From: an uncultured Ruminococcus sp.
GTDB lineage: Bacteria > Bacillota > Clostridia > Oscillospirales > Ruminococcaceae
DNA length: 64,000 nt
NCBI GenBank assembly: GCA_947624255.1
Contig: CANQJO010000002.1
Coordinates: 1-64,000, forward strand
Direction: 5' to 3'
Below, piece after piece: positions 1 to 10,692 of the stretch. Numbering within the stretch: the first letter of the stretch is position 1; each line of letters begins with the position of its first letter. The notes below the pieces were generated by a model. The model made no database searches. It was not told the DNA's origin and saw only the letters and a program-made list of their open reading frames with translations. Position numbers and translations under genes: made by a program.

Positions 1-86
1 TTTTCCATTTCAAGAAATGAAAGCGTTTGTTTTAATTTCCGCAGTCGGTCTATCTGCAAATCGTTCGATGTTATTTTCTGACATTA

Positions 87-993
87 GACCCGTTCTAAAA
101 CCTCAAAGTGCATGCTGAAAATTATAAATAGAGCAAATAAGAGAAGCCCTGAGAGCAAATCTTCTGCGTTTATTTCTATAACGATAGGAAAGAATTTTAA
201 AGCGTTTGATATAGCGATTAATGTGTTCTATAAAAATTCTATGTTTTGCAAGAGACGAATTAAAGGAACGTTCCACATCTGTCAACTTATGATTTTTTGT
301 AGCTTTTATTGGAATAAGACTATTAAAATGAACATCAAAAATGCCGGTATATCCCTTATCTGCGATGATAAGAGTTCCTTCCGGCACAAGAATTCTGCTG
401 TTCTTAAAAAGCTTAAAATCATGTGTTTTTCCGCTTGAAACCGATATTCTTAGAATATCCTGAGTCTTTTCATCAGCGACGATCTGAATTTTTAATGTAT
501 GTTTCTTTTTCTTTCCGGAATAATACTTCTTTTGTTTTTTTGGGGACGTTCAATTTCGCATTCTGTTGCATCTACCGCAATTACCTCTATGGATGTATCT
601 TCTAACATCTTCTTTCTTGAGGGCAGATGAAATGCCTTATCTTTTATCAGTGTCTCTTCTGCCCATTTTATGGCATAATAAACAGTGCTTTTATTCGTTC
701 CGTAATCAAAGGCTATGTTATCCATTGTACGATATTCACGATAATATTGCAGCATGATTACAAGCTTGTCCAAAACACTCAATATAGATGGTCTGCCTCC
801 ATTTTTATGCTTATTTGTATACTCTTTTTCCAAAATTTCCGGCATTTTATCAAATGTTGCTTTGGTTACTCCAAAATATTTCTGATAATCTTTTTCTTTC
901 AACTCTTTTATTCTTTTTTCGTTGTCCATTTTTTCATCACCTGATTCTATTTTACCACTTTTTTTCGCTCTTTTCAAGGTTTTAGAACAGGTT
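87..993 (-). mobile_element. IS5-like insertion sequence with terminal inverted repeats
   Basis: Imperfect inverted ends GACCCGTTCTAAAACCT (left) and AACCTGTTCTAAAACCT (reverse complement of right) flank two minus-strand transposase ORFs; flanking TA on both sides is compatible with a 2-bp target duplication. Confidence 0.85.
103..977 (-). CDS. IS5-like DDE transposase in two frames (N-terminal ORF 492-977, C-terminal part including ORF 103-387)
   Basis: N-terminal HTH-like region (GRPSILSVLDKLVIMLQYYREYRTMDNIAFDYGTNKSTVYYAIKWAE), IAVDATECEIERP, and C-terminal LIIADKGYTG; the frame changes near an A7 run on the coding strand (about 534-541). Confidence 0.8.
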
Positions 994-997
994 TAAT

Positions 998-1804
998 GTT
1001 CCGGCAGGTTACGGTATCCGTGTGACACCGCATAAATATCTTGCAGAAACAAGAATAGAACAGCTTTGTTGTTATCATTCCGTTGATATTAACCGTGGTG
1101 AACTCAGCCTCGGAACGCTTGGCGGTGGGAATCAGTTCATAGAAATTGACAAAGATGATGATGAAAATCTCTACCTTGTCATTCATACAGGAAGCCGTCA
1201 TATAGGCTTGCAGACAGCGAAGTATTATCAAGATGCAGCATTCAAGGCATTAGGAACGCAGGACGAGATCCCCTATGAACTTGCCTACTGCGAGGGAGAA
1301 CTTCTTAAACAGTATCTTCATGATATGGAAATCATGCAGGGATATGCTGATCTGAACCGTCAGGCAATTGCAGATACTATCATCAAAGGCTGCAAGCTAA
1401 AGGTGGATTCACAGTTTACAACCATTCACAATTACATTGACCTGAAACACAAAATACTCCGCAAGGGTGCTGTTTCGGCACAGCTTGATGAAACACTGCT
1501 TATCCCGATCAATATGCGTGACGGAGCACTCATCTGCCGTGGGCTTGGAAATCCTGACCGGAATTACTCTGCACCGCATGGTTCAGGTCGTGTAATGAGC
1601 AGAAGTGAAGTCAAGGATCATGTCACAGTGAAAACCTATAAGGAAACAATGAAAGGTATCTTCTCTACTACTGTCAACGCAGGAACTTTGGACGAATGTC
1701 CTATGGCATATAAAGGTATTGATGAGATCATTGCCAATATCACACCGACTGCGGAGATCATCACCAAAATCAAACCGATATATAACTTCAAAGCTGACAA
1801 ATAA
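998..1804 (+). pseudogene. rtcB: RtcB RNA ligase, C-terminal part; N-terminal part absent downstream of the IS
   Basis: In-frame from VPAGYGIRV; SLGTLGGGNQFIEI, HTGSRHIG and APHGSGR motifs; N-terminal half not present on this side of the IS. Confidence 0.8.
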
Positions 1805-1805
1805 G

Positions 1806-1851
1806 AAACAGCAGGGAATCTCCGTCAAGCACGGATTCCCTGCTGTTTTTT
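1806..1851 (+). terminator. Rho-independent terminator after rtcB remnant
   Basis: AAACAGCAGGGAATC...GGATTCCCTGCTGTTTTTT hairpin plus T-run. Confidence 0.8.
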
Positions 1852-1924
1852 ACTTCTGACTGATATTCCGGATAGTCAGTACGAACCCATATTTGATGTA
1901 TATGGTGTTCGTATAAGATTGCAT

Positions 1925-2294
1925 TGGTGGAGGCGAGGAGAATTGAACTCCTGTCCGAAAATCCATTCATGCAACTTTCTACGAGCGTATTTTACCTACA
2001 GAGATTCCCCAACTCAGCAGCCGGTAAACGGGCGGCAATGTCAGGTAGTCCGAATACAGACTCAGGGTACGGACACCCCCTGAGAGCGTTCACCGCAAAT
2101 CGATGCCCGGACGGCAGGTGCGGTAGACTGCCGTGGACGGAAGCAGACTTAGGCTGCTACCAGTTCTCTGTTGTGAGAAACCGTGATATTATTTCTTGCG
2201 TTTATATTTAAACGTGGCACGAGTTTAAGGAGATCGAGCCATACTCCGCTCGCTTATCACACTTCAGTATCCCCGTCGAAACCTTTACGCCCCC
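1925..2294 (-). ncRNA. ssrA: tmRNA
   Basis: 5' GGGGGCGTAAAGGTTTCGACGGGGAT and 3' GGACAGGAGTTCAATTCTCCTCGCCTCCACCA on minus strand; acceptor stem pairs; tag ORF present. Confidence 0.95.
2149..2199 (-). other. tmRNA proteolysis tag ORF, ARNNITVSHNRELVAA*
   Basis: GCA AGA AAT AAT ... GTA GCA GCC TAA within ssrA, ending in a hydrophobic-AA degron. Confidence 0.75.
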
Positions 2295-2390
2295 GAGGAA
2301 TAAAGCTCCAAAAGGAGCTCCATAACAGCATTATACAATATAATCAAGCGGAAGTCAATAGATATTTTGATGAAAAAACGAAAAAAAGAG

Positions 2391-4037
2391 TTATTTTTTG
2401 CCGGGAGGATTTACAGGCAGCTCCACGGTAAATACAGAGCCTTTGCCGGCGGTGCTTTCAACTCTCAGCTCTCCGTTATGATACATTACAGCGTGTTTGA
2501 CGATAGAGAGTCCCAGACCTGTGCCCTTGATCTTACGTGATCGGCTTTTATCCACACGATAGAAGCGCTCAAAGATGCGGTCGATGTGCTGCTGAGGAAT
2601 GCCTATCCCCGTATCGCTCACGGTGATGACCGCTTTAGTCGGGATATGTGAGATCTTCACCTGAAAGAATCCGTTTTCACGATTATATTTTATCGCATTA
2701 TCACACAGATTATACAATATCTCGCTGAGGATAGTCCTGTTTCCGTTGATGACGGTATGTTCGCCGATAAGCAGTGCTGAAACATTTTTTTCCGAGGAGG
2801 TGTGTTCAAGGCGGGCAATAGTCTCGCTTGCAAGCTCGTACAGATCGACAGGCTCATTTTCCTTGGGAACGGAGTTCTCATCGAGCTTTGAGAGTGCAAC
2901 TATGTCATTGACAAGGTCAATAAGTCTTTCGGTCTCGGTGCGGATATTTTCGCCGAATGATATGGTATCATCCGGCTTGACGATGCCGTTGGCGAGCATA
3001 TCGGCAATACCGTATATCGTAGTCAGGGGAGTTTTAAGCTCATGCGAGACATTCGAGGTAAATTCACGTCTCATCGTTTCAAGCTGCTGTCTTTCGGTAA
3101 CATCAATGATGAATACCACAATGCCGTTGACCGTATCGGTACTGTTGGCAGGGCTTGCAAGTATCTGACACTCACCGTAGGAGGTATGGAGTATACACTC
3201 AGAGCTGCGCCCTCCTGCGGCATTCTGTATACAGCGGCGGAACGCATCTGAATGGTTCATAGAAAAAATACTCTGTCCCTCGCTGTTTTTTTCGGCATCA
3301 AGAAGCCTGACCGCACCGGAGTTGCAGGCGAGGACATTCAGCTTAGGATCAGCGATCATAAGCCCCTCGCTCATATTTTCGGTTATAAGGCTGAATTGTA
3401 TGCGGCTCTGTCTCAGTTCCTCCATCTGACGGCTGATACGCCTGTTCTGGAGCTTTAATTTTTTAAGCAGGGGAGAAAGCTCACTTAGATCCTTATTTTT
3501 GTTCGGAGCATCAGGCTCAATGGCATTTATTCTTTTAATTATCTTATGTGAAGTCATAAACGACACTGCTGCAGATACGGGAATAACGACAAGGAAAAAA
3601 ACAAGCAGAGCCGTAATAACAGCAGTGAGCGGCATATCAGCGGGAGTGGCGATTTTTCCGGCAATGATAACATCACCGTTCTCCGATCTGACAGAGCAGA
3701 TGATTTTTCTTTTTGCAAATGAGAGCCTTTCGTTCGCAGAATACTCATCGCTTTTAAGTGCTGCCTGAGCAAACCTGCTCAGTCCCTCATCATTGGAGAA
3801 AAGGACATCTCCGTCAGGCGACAGCCACATCACATCAATATCTTGAAATGCGGCATTTTCCGCATAGCTGCTCCCTGAGAGCATTATCCCCTCAGAAATG
3901 AGTCTCAGTTCGGAGCGAAGCTCATTTTCTGCTTTTTCGGGCAGGTATATTTCCGCAAGAATAAAGGCAGTAAAGAAAGCGCAGACAGCGGTTATCAGCG
4001 AGACGATCACAGAACAGAGAATATATTTTTTAGTCAT
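2391..4037 (-). CDS. Sensor histidine kinase (PhoR-like; PAS, HisKA, HATPase)
   Basis: FTSNVSHELKTPLTTI, NLCDNAIKYN, DTGIGIP, GTGLGLSIVKH; two N-terminal TM segments. Start chosen at MTKKYI. Confidence 0.9.
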   Translation of the reverse strand: MTKKYILCSVIVSLITAVCAFFTAFILAEIYLPEKAENELRSELRLISEGIMLSGSSYAENAAFQDIDVMWLSPDGDVLFSNDEGLSRFAQAALKSDEYSANERLSFAKRKIICSVRSENGDVIIAGKIATPADMPLTAVITALLVFFLVVIPVSAAVSFMTSHKIIKRINAIEPDAPNKNKDLSELSPLLKKLKLQNRRISRQMEELRQSRIQFSLITENMSEGLMIADPKLNVLACNSGAVRLLDAEKNSEGQSIFSMNHSDAFRRCIQNAAGGRSSECILHTSYGECQILASPANSTDTVNGIVVFIIDVTERQQLETMRREFTSNVSHELKTPLTTIYGIADMLANGIVKPDDTISFGENIRTETERLIDLVNDIVALSKLDENSVPKENEPVDLYELASETIARLEHTSSEKNVSALLIGEHTVINGNRTILSEILYNLCDNAIKYNRENGFFQVKISHIPTKAVITVSDTGIGIPQQHIDRIFERFYRVDKSRSRKIKGTGLGLSIVKHAVMYHNGELRVESTAGKGSVFTVELPVNPPGKK

Positions 4038-4713
4038 TTTTATCAGCCTCGCTGATCTTGTAGCCTGCGCCACGGACGGTGTTTATCAGATCACCGCATA
4101 TCCCGAGTTTAGAGCGCAGTGTACGTATATGAACATCAACAGTGCGGCTTTCACCGGAGAAATCGTATCCCCATATCTCCCTCAGAAGAACATCACGTGA
4201 GAAGACCCTGTTTTTATTTTTCATCATAAAAAGCAGCAGTTCATACTCTTTTTTTGTCAGGATAACTTTATTTCCGGCAGCGATGACCTCGTGGCGTGCG
4301 GGATAGATAACAAGCTCCCTTTCCGACAGCACCTCGTCCGATGAGTTATCTGCTGTCCGCCGCAGGAGTGCCTTTATCCGTGAAATAAGCTCCATAGTAC
4401 CGAACGGTTTGGTGATGTAATCATCAGCACCGTTGTCAAGACCGTTCACCTTGTCAAATTCGGTATCCTTGGCGGTCAGCATTATCACCGGGAGCCTGCG
4501 TGTGACGGGATCGCTGCGTATACTTTTCAGCACCGATAATCCGTCCTCCTCGGGCAGCATTATATCGAGCAGAATAAGCTCCGGCAGCTTATGTGACATA
4601 GCCGTTCTGAACTCTGAGGGAGTTTCAAATCCCTCTGCGTCAAGTCCGGAGTTATTCAGCGCATAAATGACGAAACTGCGTATTCCGGCATCGTCCTCAA
4701 GCAGATAGATCAT
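4030..4713 (-). CDS. Response regulator, OmpR/PhoB type
   Basis: Receiver domain LILLDIMLPEEDGL and winged-helix C-terminus SRTVDVHIRTLRSKLG...VRGAGYKI; overlaps the kinase start. Confidence 0.92.
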   Translation of the reverse strand: MIYLLEDDAGIRSFVIYALNNSGLDAEGFETPSEFRTAMSHKLPELILLDIMLPEEDGLSVLKSIRSDPVTRRLPVIMLTAKDTEFDKVNGLDNGADDYITKPFGTMELISRIKALLRRTADNSSDEVLSERELVIYPARHEVIAAGNKVILTKKEYELLLFMMKNKNRVFSRDVLLREIWGYDFSGESRTVDVHIRTLRSKLGICGDLINTVRGAGYKISEADKND

Positions 4714-4714
4714 A

Positions 4715-5935
4715 TCAGTCTTTCACAATGATCTTGCGGAAAGCCTTTTTGCCCTTGCGGATAATGACTTCACCGCTGAGTGAAATTCTTGCTTTCGGGT
4801 CGGAGATCTTTTCATCGTTGACGGTAATTCCTCCCTGCTGAACGAGACGGCGTGCCTCAGAGACAGAGGGAGCAAGCTCAGCCTTGACGAGAATGTTGAG
4901 AAGTCCCATAGAGCCGTCTTCAAGCTCTGCGGAGGAAATTACGGCGGTAGGCATATTCTCACTGTTTCCGCCGCCGCCGAACAGAGCCTTTGAGGCTTCA
5001 AGAGCCTTGTCAGCCTCTTCTTTTCCGTGAACGAGCGTGGTAAGCTCATATGCAAGAAGCTCCTTTGCCTTGTTGAACTGTGAGCCCTCCATATCTTTCT
5101 CCATTTCCTCGATATCCTCCACGGGAACGAAAGTAAGCATTTTCAGACATTTGATAACATCAGCATCTGCAACGTTCCTCCAGTACTGGAAGAACTCATA
5201 CGGGGGAGTTTTTTCGGGATCAAGCCATACCGCACCCTTTTCGGTCTTGCCCATTTTCTTTCCCTCGGAATTGAGGAGCAGGGTAATGGTCATGGCATAA
5301 GCGTCCTTACCGAGCTTGCGCCGTATAAGCTCAGTACCGCCGAGCATATTCGCCCACTGATCGTCGCCGCCGAACTGCATATTACAGTCATATTTCCGGA
5401 AAAGCTCAAGGAAGTCGTAGCTCTGCATTATCATGTAATTGAATTCAAGGAATGTCAGACCACGCTCCATTCTTTGTTTGTAGCACTCATGTGAAAGCAT
5501 TCTGTTCACGCTGAAATGAGCACCGACCTCTCTGAGGATATCAATGTAGTTGAGTTTCATGAGCCAGTCGGCATTATTCACAATGATCGCCTTATTATCG
5601 GAGAAATCTATAAAGCGGCTCATCTGCTTTTTGAAACATTCAACATTATGCTGAATTGTTTCGGGAGTCATCATTTTGCGCATATCGGTCTTGCCGGAGG
5701 GATCGCCTATCATAGCCGTACCGCCGCCGATAAGGACGATAGGCTTGTTTCCTGCCGTTTGCAGACGCTTCATAAGGCAGAGCGCCATAAAATGTCCGAC
5801 ATGGAGGCTGTCAGCGGTGGGATCAAATCCGATATAGAAAGTAGCTTTTCCGGCGTTGACAAGCTCCTCTATTTCCTTTTCATCGGTGAGCTGAGCGAGC
5901 AGCCCCCGTCTTTTAAGTTCTTCAAAAGTAGTCAT
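4715..5935 (-). CDS. tyrS: Tyrosyl-tRNA synthetase
   Basis: [28 protein letters not shown]-terminal S4-like domain. Confidence 0.95.
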   Translation of the reverse strand: MTTFEELKRRGLLAQLTDEKEIEELVNAGKATFYIGFDPTADSLHVGHFMALCLMKRLQTAGNKPIVLIGGGTAMIGDPSGKTDMRKMMTPETIQHNVECFKKQMSRFIDFSDNKAIIVNNADWLMKLNYIDILREVGAHFSVNRMLSHECYKQRMERGLTFLEFNYMIMQSYDFLELFRKYDCNMQFGGDDQWANMLGGTELIRRKLGKDAYAMTITLLLNSEGKKMGKTEKGAVWLDPEKTPPYEFFQYWRNVADADVIKCLKMLTFVPVEDIEEMEKDMEGSQFNKAKELLAYELTTLVHGKEEADKALEASKALFGGGGNSENMPTAVISSAELEDGSMGLLNILVKAELAPSVSEARRLVQQGGITVNDEKISDPKARISLSGEVIIRKGKKAFRKIIVKD

Positions 5936-5982
5936 TTTTTTACTCCTTTATATTTTATTGATTTTATGCTTATCATTATCTC

Positions 5983-6912
5983 CTATGTAAATATTTCATT
6001 CGTGAAAGTTTCATCGTATTGAGCAGGGGTGCTGCTATGCTCAATGATTTTTTTCAGCTCGGTGATGATCATTTCCGCCTGAAATTCATTAAGCTCTGCG
6101 GAGATCTTGAAACTGCTCCCTTCATGATCGGCAGAGATGTCGATATAATGGCGGTATTCCTCGTTTGCATAGAGATCATTCTGATAATTTTTTTGCCTGA
6201 CAACTCTTTTCACCGCTCCGGTAAGGTCTTCATACGGAATGGCAGCAACTTTTTTGTCGGTATGGATAAAAACGTGATAAGCTCCGAGGTTTACGCCGTT
6301 TTCCTTGTAGGAGGCTTTTTTACCTTTCATGTATGACTCCTCATATTCATCGAGACGCTCCGCAGACCGCCGTAACCATTTCCTCACAGGATATCCCGTA
6401 TAATCCCTCAGAGGGAGATAAAACAGCACGCCAAAGAGAGGTATTCCAAAAACAGGCAGCCATAGCCATGCATCGGGGATAGGCTCATTATCAAGGGCAT
6501 ACCCGATCGGAGCGGCGATAGTCAGAACGAGCAGAAAACCGCAAAGGAACATCATACCGAGGCTTTTGCGCTGATGGTAATCCTTGAGCATATCGTACTT
6601 CATTCCCCGTGAGTCGGGAGCTTCAAGAGGGTGCTCCAGTGCAAATTGCAGATATTCCTCACGCCACTCAGCGGAGGAAAAGCGGCTGCCGTCGATGATC
6701 TTCGGCTTGAGAGTTTCGGCTTTGCTGTCGGCTTTTTTCTCCTTACAATAGGAGAATATCGCATATACTATAAGGGCGGGAGGCACGATAAAGGCTGCAA
6801 TTTTATACCCCGGACCATCTCCCATGAGGAAATACAGCACGAAAAAAGCTAAGATCGAGCCAACGATATATATGGCAAGATTTTGCTTCGGTGACGGTTG
6901 ATTTCTGTTCAT
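5983..6912 (-). CDS. Hypothetical membrane protein, YcxB-like C-terminus
   Basis: Two paired TM regions and a C-terminal PH-like segment; start chosen at MNRNQPS because the longer ORF runs through the tRNA. Confidence 0.6.
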   Translation of the reverse strand: MNRNQPSPKQNLAIYIVGSILAFFVLYFLMGDGPGYKIAAFIVPPALIVYAIFSYCKEKKADSKAETLKPKIIDGSRFSSAEWREEYLQFALEHPLEAPDSRGMKYDMLKDYHQRKSLGMMFLCGFLLVLTIAAPIGYALDNEPIPDAWLWLPVFGIPLFGVLFYLPLRDYTGYPVRKWLRRSAERLDEYEESYMKGKKASYKENGVNLGAYHVFIHTDKKVAAIPYEDLTGAVKRVVRQKNYQNDLYANEEYRHYIDISADHEGSSFKISAELNEFQAEMIITELKKIIEHSSTPAQYDETFTNEIFT

Positions 6913-7021
6913 ATCCGATTCCTCCGATCGTTCCATGCAGTCATACAATTTAATGATACAATATATCAGGAGAAATGTCAAGCCGACGATATAATTAAAA
7001 AAATAATTTTTTTCAAAACTC

Positions 7022-7050
7022 TTGACAGATATAATTTTGTGCTGTATAAT
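7022..7050 (+). promoter_or_regulatory. Sigma70-type promoter for tRNA-Thr
   Basis: TTGACA, 17-bp spacer, TATAAT. Confidence 0.8.
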
Positions 7051-7063
7051 TAAATCGTTGACT

Positions 7064-7139
7064 GCTGATGTGGCACAGTCGGTAGCGCAACGCCTTGGTA
7101 AGGCGTAGGTCGTCGGTTCAAGTCCGATCATCAGCTCCA
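7064..7139 (+). tRNA. tRNA-Thr (GGT)
   Basis: Cloverleaf: GCTGATG/CATCAGC acceptor, anticodon loop TTGGTAA, GGTTCAAGTCC T-arm, CCA encoded. Confidence 0.93.
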
Positions 7140-7150
7140 GTCATATGGTA

Positions 7151-7190
7151 AATAGGCGTTTTCCTGTTATGGGAGAACGCCTATTTATTT
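7151..7190 (+). terminator. Terminator after tRNA-Thr
   Basis: AATAGGCGTTTTCC / GGGAGAACGCCTATT hairpin. Confidence 0.7.
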
Positions 7191-7199
7191 GAAAGCAAA

Positions 7200-7231
7200 C
7201 ACCGCACAAGGTCGTTGATCCTTGTGCGGTG
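7200..7231. terminator. Hairpin 3' of carB (probable terminator)
   Basis: CACCGCACAAGG...CCTTGTGCGGTG, perfect 12-bp stem. Confidence 0.65.
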
Positions 7232-7277
7232 CTGTGTTACGGATACACAGATCTTATATTAAACGCCGGATAAACGT

Positions 7278-10200
7278 TCAATATATATCAGCATGATGAG
7301 CCTGAAGTGATTTCACTCCAAAATGCCTGCTCTCCTTGATAGCACGTATTCCCTCGGCACTTGCCTTTGCCGCAGCCATAGTGGTGATATACGGAACTCT
7401 GTGCTTTATGGCAGTCTTGCGGATATAGCTGTCATCGTGTATGCTCGTTTTTCCGGCAGGAGTGTTGATAATGAGCTGTATTTCGCCGTTTGCGATCTCA
7501 TCGGTAATGTTCGGACGACCCTCATAGATCTTGAATATCTTGTCCGCAGGTATACCTGCTTCACGTATCATCTCATAGCTTTTGCCGGTGGCGATTATGC
7601 GGAATCCTAAATCGCTGAACTGTTTTGCGATCTCAATAAGCTCCGGTTTATCCCTGTCGCACACACTGAGGAGCACCGTTCCCTCTTCGGGAAGTTTTAT
7701 CTGAGTAGCCTCCTGCGCCTTATAGTATGCCTCTCCGAATGACGGTGAGATCCCCAGAACTTCACCGGTAGAGCGCATCTCCGGTCCGAGGACGGGGTCT
7801 ACCTCCGGGAACATATTGAACGGGAAGACAGCCTCCTTGACACCGTAGTGGCAGATCTTTCTGTCTTTAAGCTCAGGCACGGGTGACGGTCTGCCCGTAA
7901 TGGAGGAGGTGATTATCTCTGTGGCGATCCTTACCATATTTATGCTGCACACCTTTGACACAAGCGGAACAGTCCTTGACGCTCTCGGATTTGCCTCCAG
8001 AACGTATACCGTATCGCCCTCGATAGCGTACTGCATATTCATAAGACCGCAGACGTTCATCTCTACAGCGATCTTTCTTGTATACTCCTTGATCGTTTCT
8101 ATCTGCTTGTCGGTGAGATTCTTCGCCGGAAGTATGCACGCCGAATCGCCGGAATGTATTCCTGCAAGCTCGATATGCTCCATAACAGCAGGAACAAAGC
8201 AGTGACTGCCGTCGGAAATGGCATCAGCTTCACATTCGACGGCATGATTCAGAAAACGGTCAATGAGGATTGGTCTGTCGGGAGTTACACCAACGGCTGC
8301 CGACATATAGACTTTCATCATCTCGTCATCGTGAACGATCTCCATTCCACGGCCGCCCAGAACGTAGGAGGGGCGCACCATTACGGGATAACCGATCCTG
8401 TTTGCGATTTCAAGAGCGTCCTCAACGCTGACAGCCATACCCGATTCGGGCATGGGAATTCCCAGCCTGTCCATCATTGCACGGAAGTGATCTCTGTCCT
8501 CGGCAAGATCTATCGTTTCGGGAGTTGTTCCCAGAATATTCACACCGTATTTTTTCAGATCGTTTGCAAGGTTCAGAGGAGTCTGTCCGCCAAACTGAGC
8601 GATCACGCCCACAGGCTTTTCCTTGTCATGGATACTCAGAACATCTTCAAGAGTAAGCGGCTCGAAATAGAGCTTATCTGAGGTATCATAGTCGGTGGAG
8701 ACCGTCTCGGGATTGCAGTTGACAATGATAGACTCAAATCCTAAAGATTTCAGTGCAAGCGCCGCATGAACACAGCAATAGTCAAACTCGATGCCCTGAC
8801 CTATCCTGTTCGGACCGCCGCCAAGTATCATGATCTTCGGCTTGTCGGAGGAGGGACTTTTATCCTCGTCAAGGTGATATGTTGAGTAGTAGTACGCTGC
8901 GTTTTCCGTACCGCTTACGTGAACGCCTTCCCATGCCTCCTTAATGCCGTAGGAGAGGCGTGTGTTCCTGACCTCCTCCTCGCTGACTTCAAGGAGCTGA
9001 CTGAGGTAACGGTCTGAGAAACCGTCCAGTTTTGCCTGTCTCAGAATGTCCTTACCGGGAACGCTTCCCTTTGCGGCAAGAAGCTGCTCCTCCTCCCGGA
9101 CAAGCTCAAGCATCTGTTCAAGAAACCAGTGCTTTATTTTTGTGAGCTGATAGATCTCCTCAACGGATGCGCCTTTTCTCAGAGCCTCATAGATGATGAA
9201 CTGTCTTTCGCTCGTGGGATATCTGAGCTGTGCAAGAAGCTCCTCTTTTGTCTGCTCGTGGAAATTCTTCGCAAATCCGAGACCGTACCTGCCTGTTTCA
9301 AGGCTGCGTATAGCTTTCTGGAAAGCCTCTTTATACGTTTTGCCGATGCTCATTACCTCGCCGACAGCTCTCATCTGAGTGCCGAGTCTGTCCTCAGCGC
9401 CCTTGAATTTTTCAAACGCCCAGCGTGCGAATTTTATGACCACGTAGTCGCCGTCGGGAGTGTATTTATCAAGAGTGCCGTACTTTCCGCAGGGTATGTC
9501 TTTCAGAGTAAGACCGCAGGCGAGCATTGCGGAAACAAAAGCGATAGGGAATCCCGTTGCCTTTGACGCAAGTGCCGAGGAGCGTGATGTACGTGGATTT
9601 ATCTCGATAACGATGATGCGTCCCGTTTCGGGATCACGGGCAAACTGACAGTTGCAGCCGCCGATTACCTGAATGGATTCAACGATAGCATATGCCTGAC
9701 GTTCAAGCTCTTTCTGTACGTCCTCCGGAATGGTGAGCATCGGCGCAGAGCAGAAAGAATCGCCGGTATGAACGCCGATGGGGTCAATATTTTCGATAAA
9801 GCAGACGGTGATGATGTTGTTTTCGGAGTCACGGACAACTTCAAGCTCCAGCTCTTCCCAGCCGCTGACGCACTCCTCAACGAGTACCTGTCCCACAAGG
9901 CTTGCTTGGAGACCTCTTGCACAGACGGTTTTCAGCTCATCTATATTGTAGACCATTCCGCCGCCTGCACCGCCCATTGTATATGCAGGACGGAGCACCA
10001 CGGGATATTTCAGTTTTTCTGCGATCTTTACAGCCTCGTCCACCGAGTAGGCGACCTCACTGCGAGCCATATCAAGACCAAGGCTGTTCATTGTGTTCTT
10101 GAATTCTATCCTGTCCTCGCCACGCTCGATAGCATCGACCTGAACGCCTATTACCTGAACGCCGTATTTTTTCAGCACACCGGCATTGTCAAGCTCAGAG

Positions 10201-10496
10201 CAGAGGTTAAGTCCCGACTGACCTCCCAGATTTGGCAGGAGCGCATCGGGGCGTTCTTTTTCGATTATCTGTGTAAGTCTTGAAAGATTGAGCGGCTCGA
10301 CATAGGTGATATCCGCCACATCGGGATCTGTCATGATAGTGGCGGGGTTTGAGTTTACGAGGACTATTTCGTAGCCTAATTTTCTGAGAGCCTTGCACGC
10401 CTGAGTCCCCGAATAGTCGAACTCACACGCCTGACCAATGATTATCGGTCCTGAGCCGATTATCATTATCTTATGGATATCCTGTCTTTTTGGCAT
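7278..10496 (-). CDS. carB: Carbamoyl-phosphate synthase large subunit
   Basis: Two duplicated ATP-grasp halves, MIIGSGPIIIGQACEFDYSG and ILGGGPNRIGQGIEFDYCC; start chosen at MPKRQDIHK. Confidence 0.97.
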   Translation of the reverse strand: MPKRQDIHKIMIIGSGPIIIGQACEFDYSGTQACKALRKLGYEIVLVNSNPATIMTDPDVADITYVEPLNLSRLTQIIEKERPDALLPNLGGQSGLNLCSELDNAGVLKKYGVQVIGVQVDAIERGEDRIEFKNTMNSLGLDMARSEVAYSVDEAVKIAEKLKYPVVLRPAYTMGGAGGGMVYNIDELKTVCARGLQASLVGQVLVEECVSGWEELELEVVRDSENNIITVCFIENIDPIGVHTGDSFCSAPMLTIPEDVQKELERQAYAIVESIQVIGGCNCQFARDPETGRIIVIEINPRTSRSSALASKATGFPIAFVSAMLACGLTLKDIPCGKYGTLDKYTPDGDYVVIKFARWAFEKFKGAEDRLGTQMRAVGEVMSIGKTYKEAFQKAIRSLETGRYGLGFAKNFHEQTKEELLAQLRYPTSERQFIIYEALRKGASVEEIYQLTKIKHWFLEQMLELVREEEQLLAAKGSVPGKDILRQAKLDGFSDRYLSQLLEVSEEEVRNTRLSYGIKEAWEGVHVSGTENAAYYYSTYHLDEDKSPSSDKPKIMILGGGPNRIGQGIEFDYCCVHAALALKSLGFESIIVNCNPETVSTDYDTSDKLYFEPLTLEDVLSIHDKEKPVGVIAQFGGQTPLNLANDLKKYGVNILGTTPETIDLAEDRDHFRAMMDRLGIPMPESGMAVSVEDALEIANRIGYPVMVRPSYVLGGRGMEIVHDDEMMKVYMSAAVGVTPDRPILIDRFLNHAVECEADAISDGSHCFVPAVMEHIELAGIHSGDSACILPAKNLTDKQIETIKEYTRKIAVEMNVCGLMNMQYAIEGDTVYVLEANPRASRTVPLVSKVCSINMVRIATEIITSSITGRPSPVPELKDRKICHYGVKEAVFPFNMFPEVDPVLGPEMRSTGEVLGISPSFGEAYYKAQEATQIKLPEEGTVLLSVCDRDKPELIEIAKQFSDLGFRIIATGKSYEMIREAGIPADKIFKIYEGRPNITDEIANGEIQLIINTPAGKTSIHDDSYIRKTAIKHRVPYITTMAAAKASAEGIRAIKESRHFGVKSLQAHHADIY

Positions 10497-10661
10497 AATA
10501 TTCTCCTGACTCGTACACGGTACGATAGTATTTGCCGCTGATCCGGCATTTGTTATAGGCAGCATTTGCCCTGTTAAAGGATCTCTGTATAGTAATCATA
10601 ACATAAAGCGGAAAAAAATGCAAGAGTTTTATGCAAGCTTTTACGATAATGACAAAAAAAG

Positions 10662-10690
10662 CTCCGCACCATATGCGGTGCAGAGCTGTC
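10662..10690 (-). terminator. Terminator of the SleB-like gene
   Basis: Minus strand AGCTCTGCACCGCATATGGTGCGGAGCTTTTTTT. Confidence 0.7.
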
Positions 10691-10692
10691 TG

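Noticed and set aside
1-86. Left-edge minus readings (e.g. DLQIDRLRKLKQTLSFLEMEK or MSENNIERFADRPTAEIKTNAFIS*) as a gene
   Set aside because: Too short and at the window edge; identity cannot be supported.
1924-2431. ORFs 1924-2211 and 2183-2431 on the plus strand
   Set aside because: They lie antisense across tmRNA; no coding signal.
5936-6000. T-box leader for tyrS
   Set aside because: Space upstream is under 50 bp and no T-box sequence or specifier hairpin seen.
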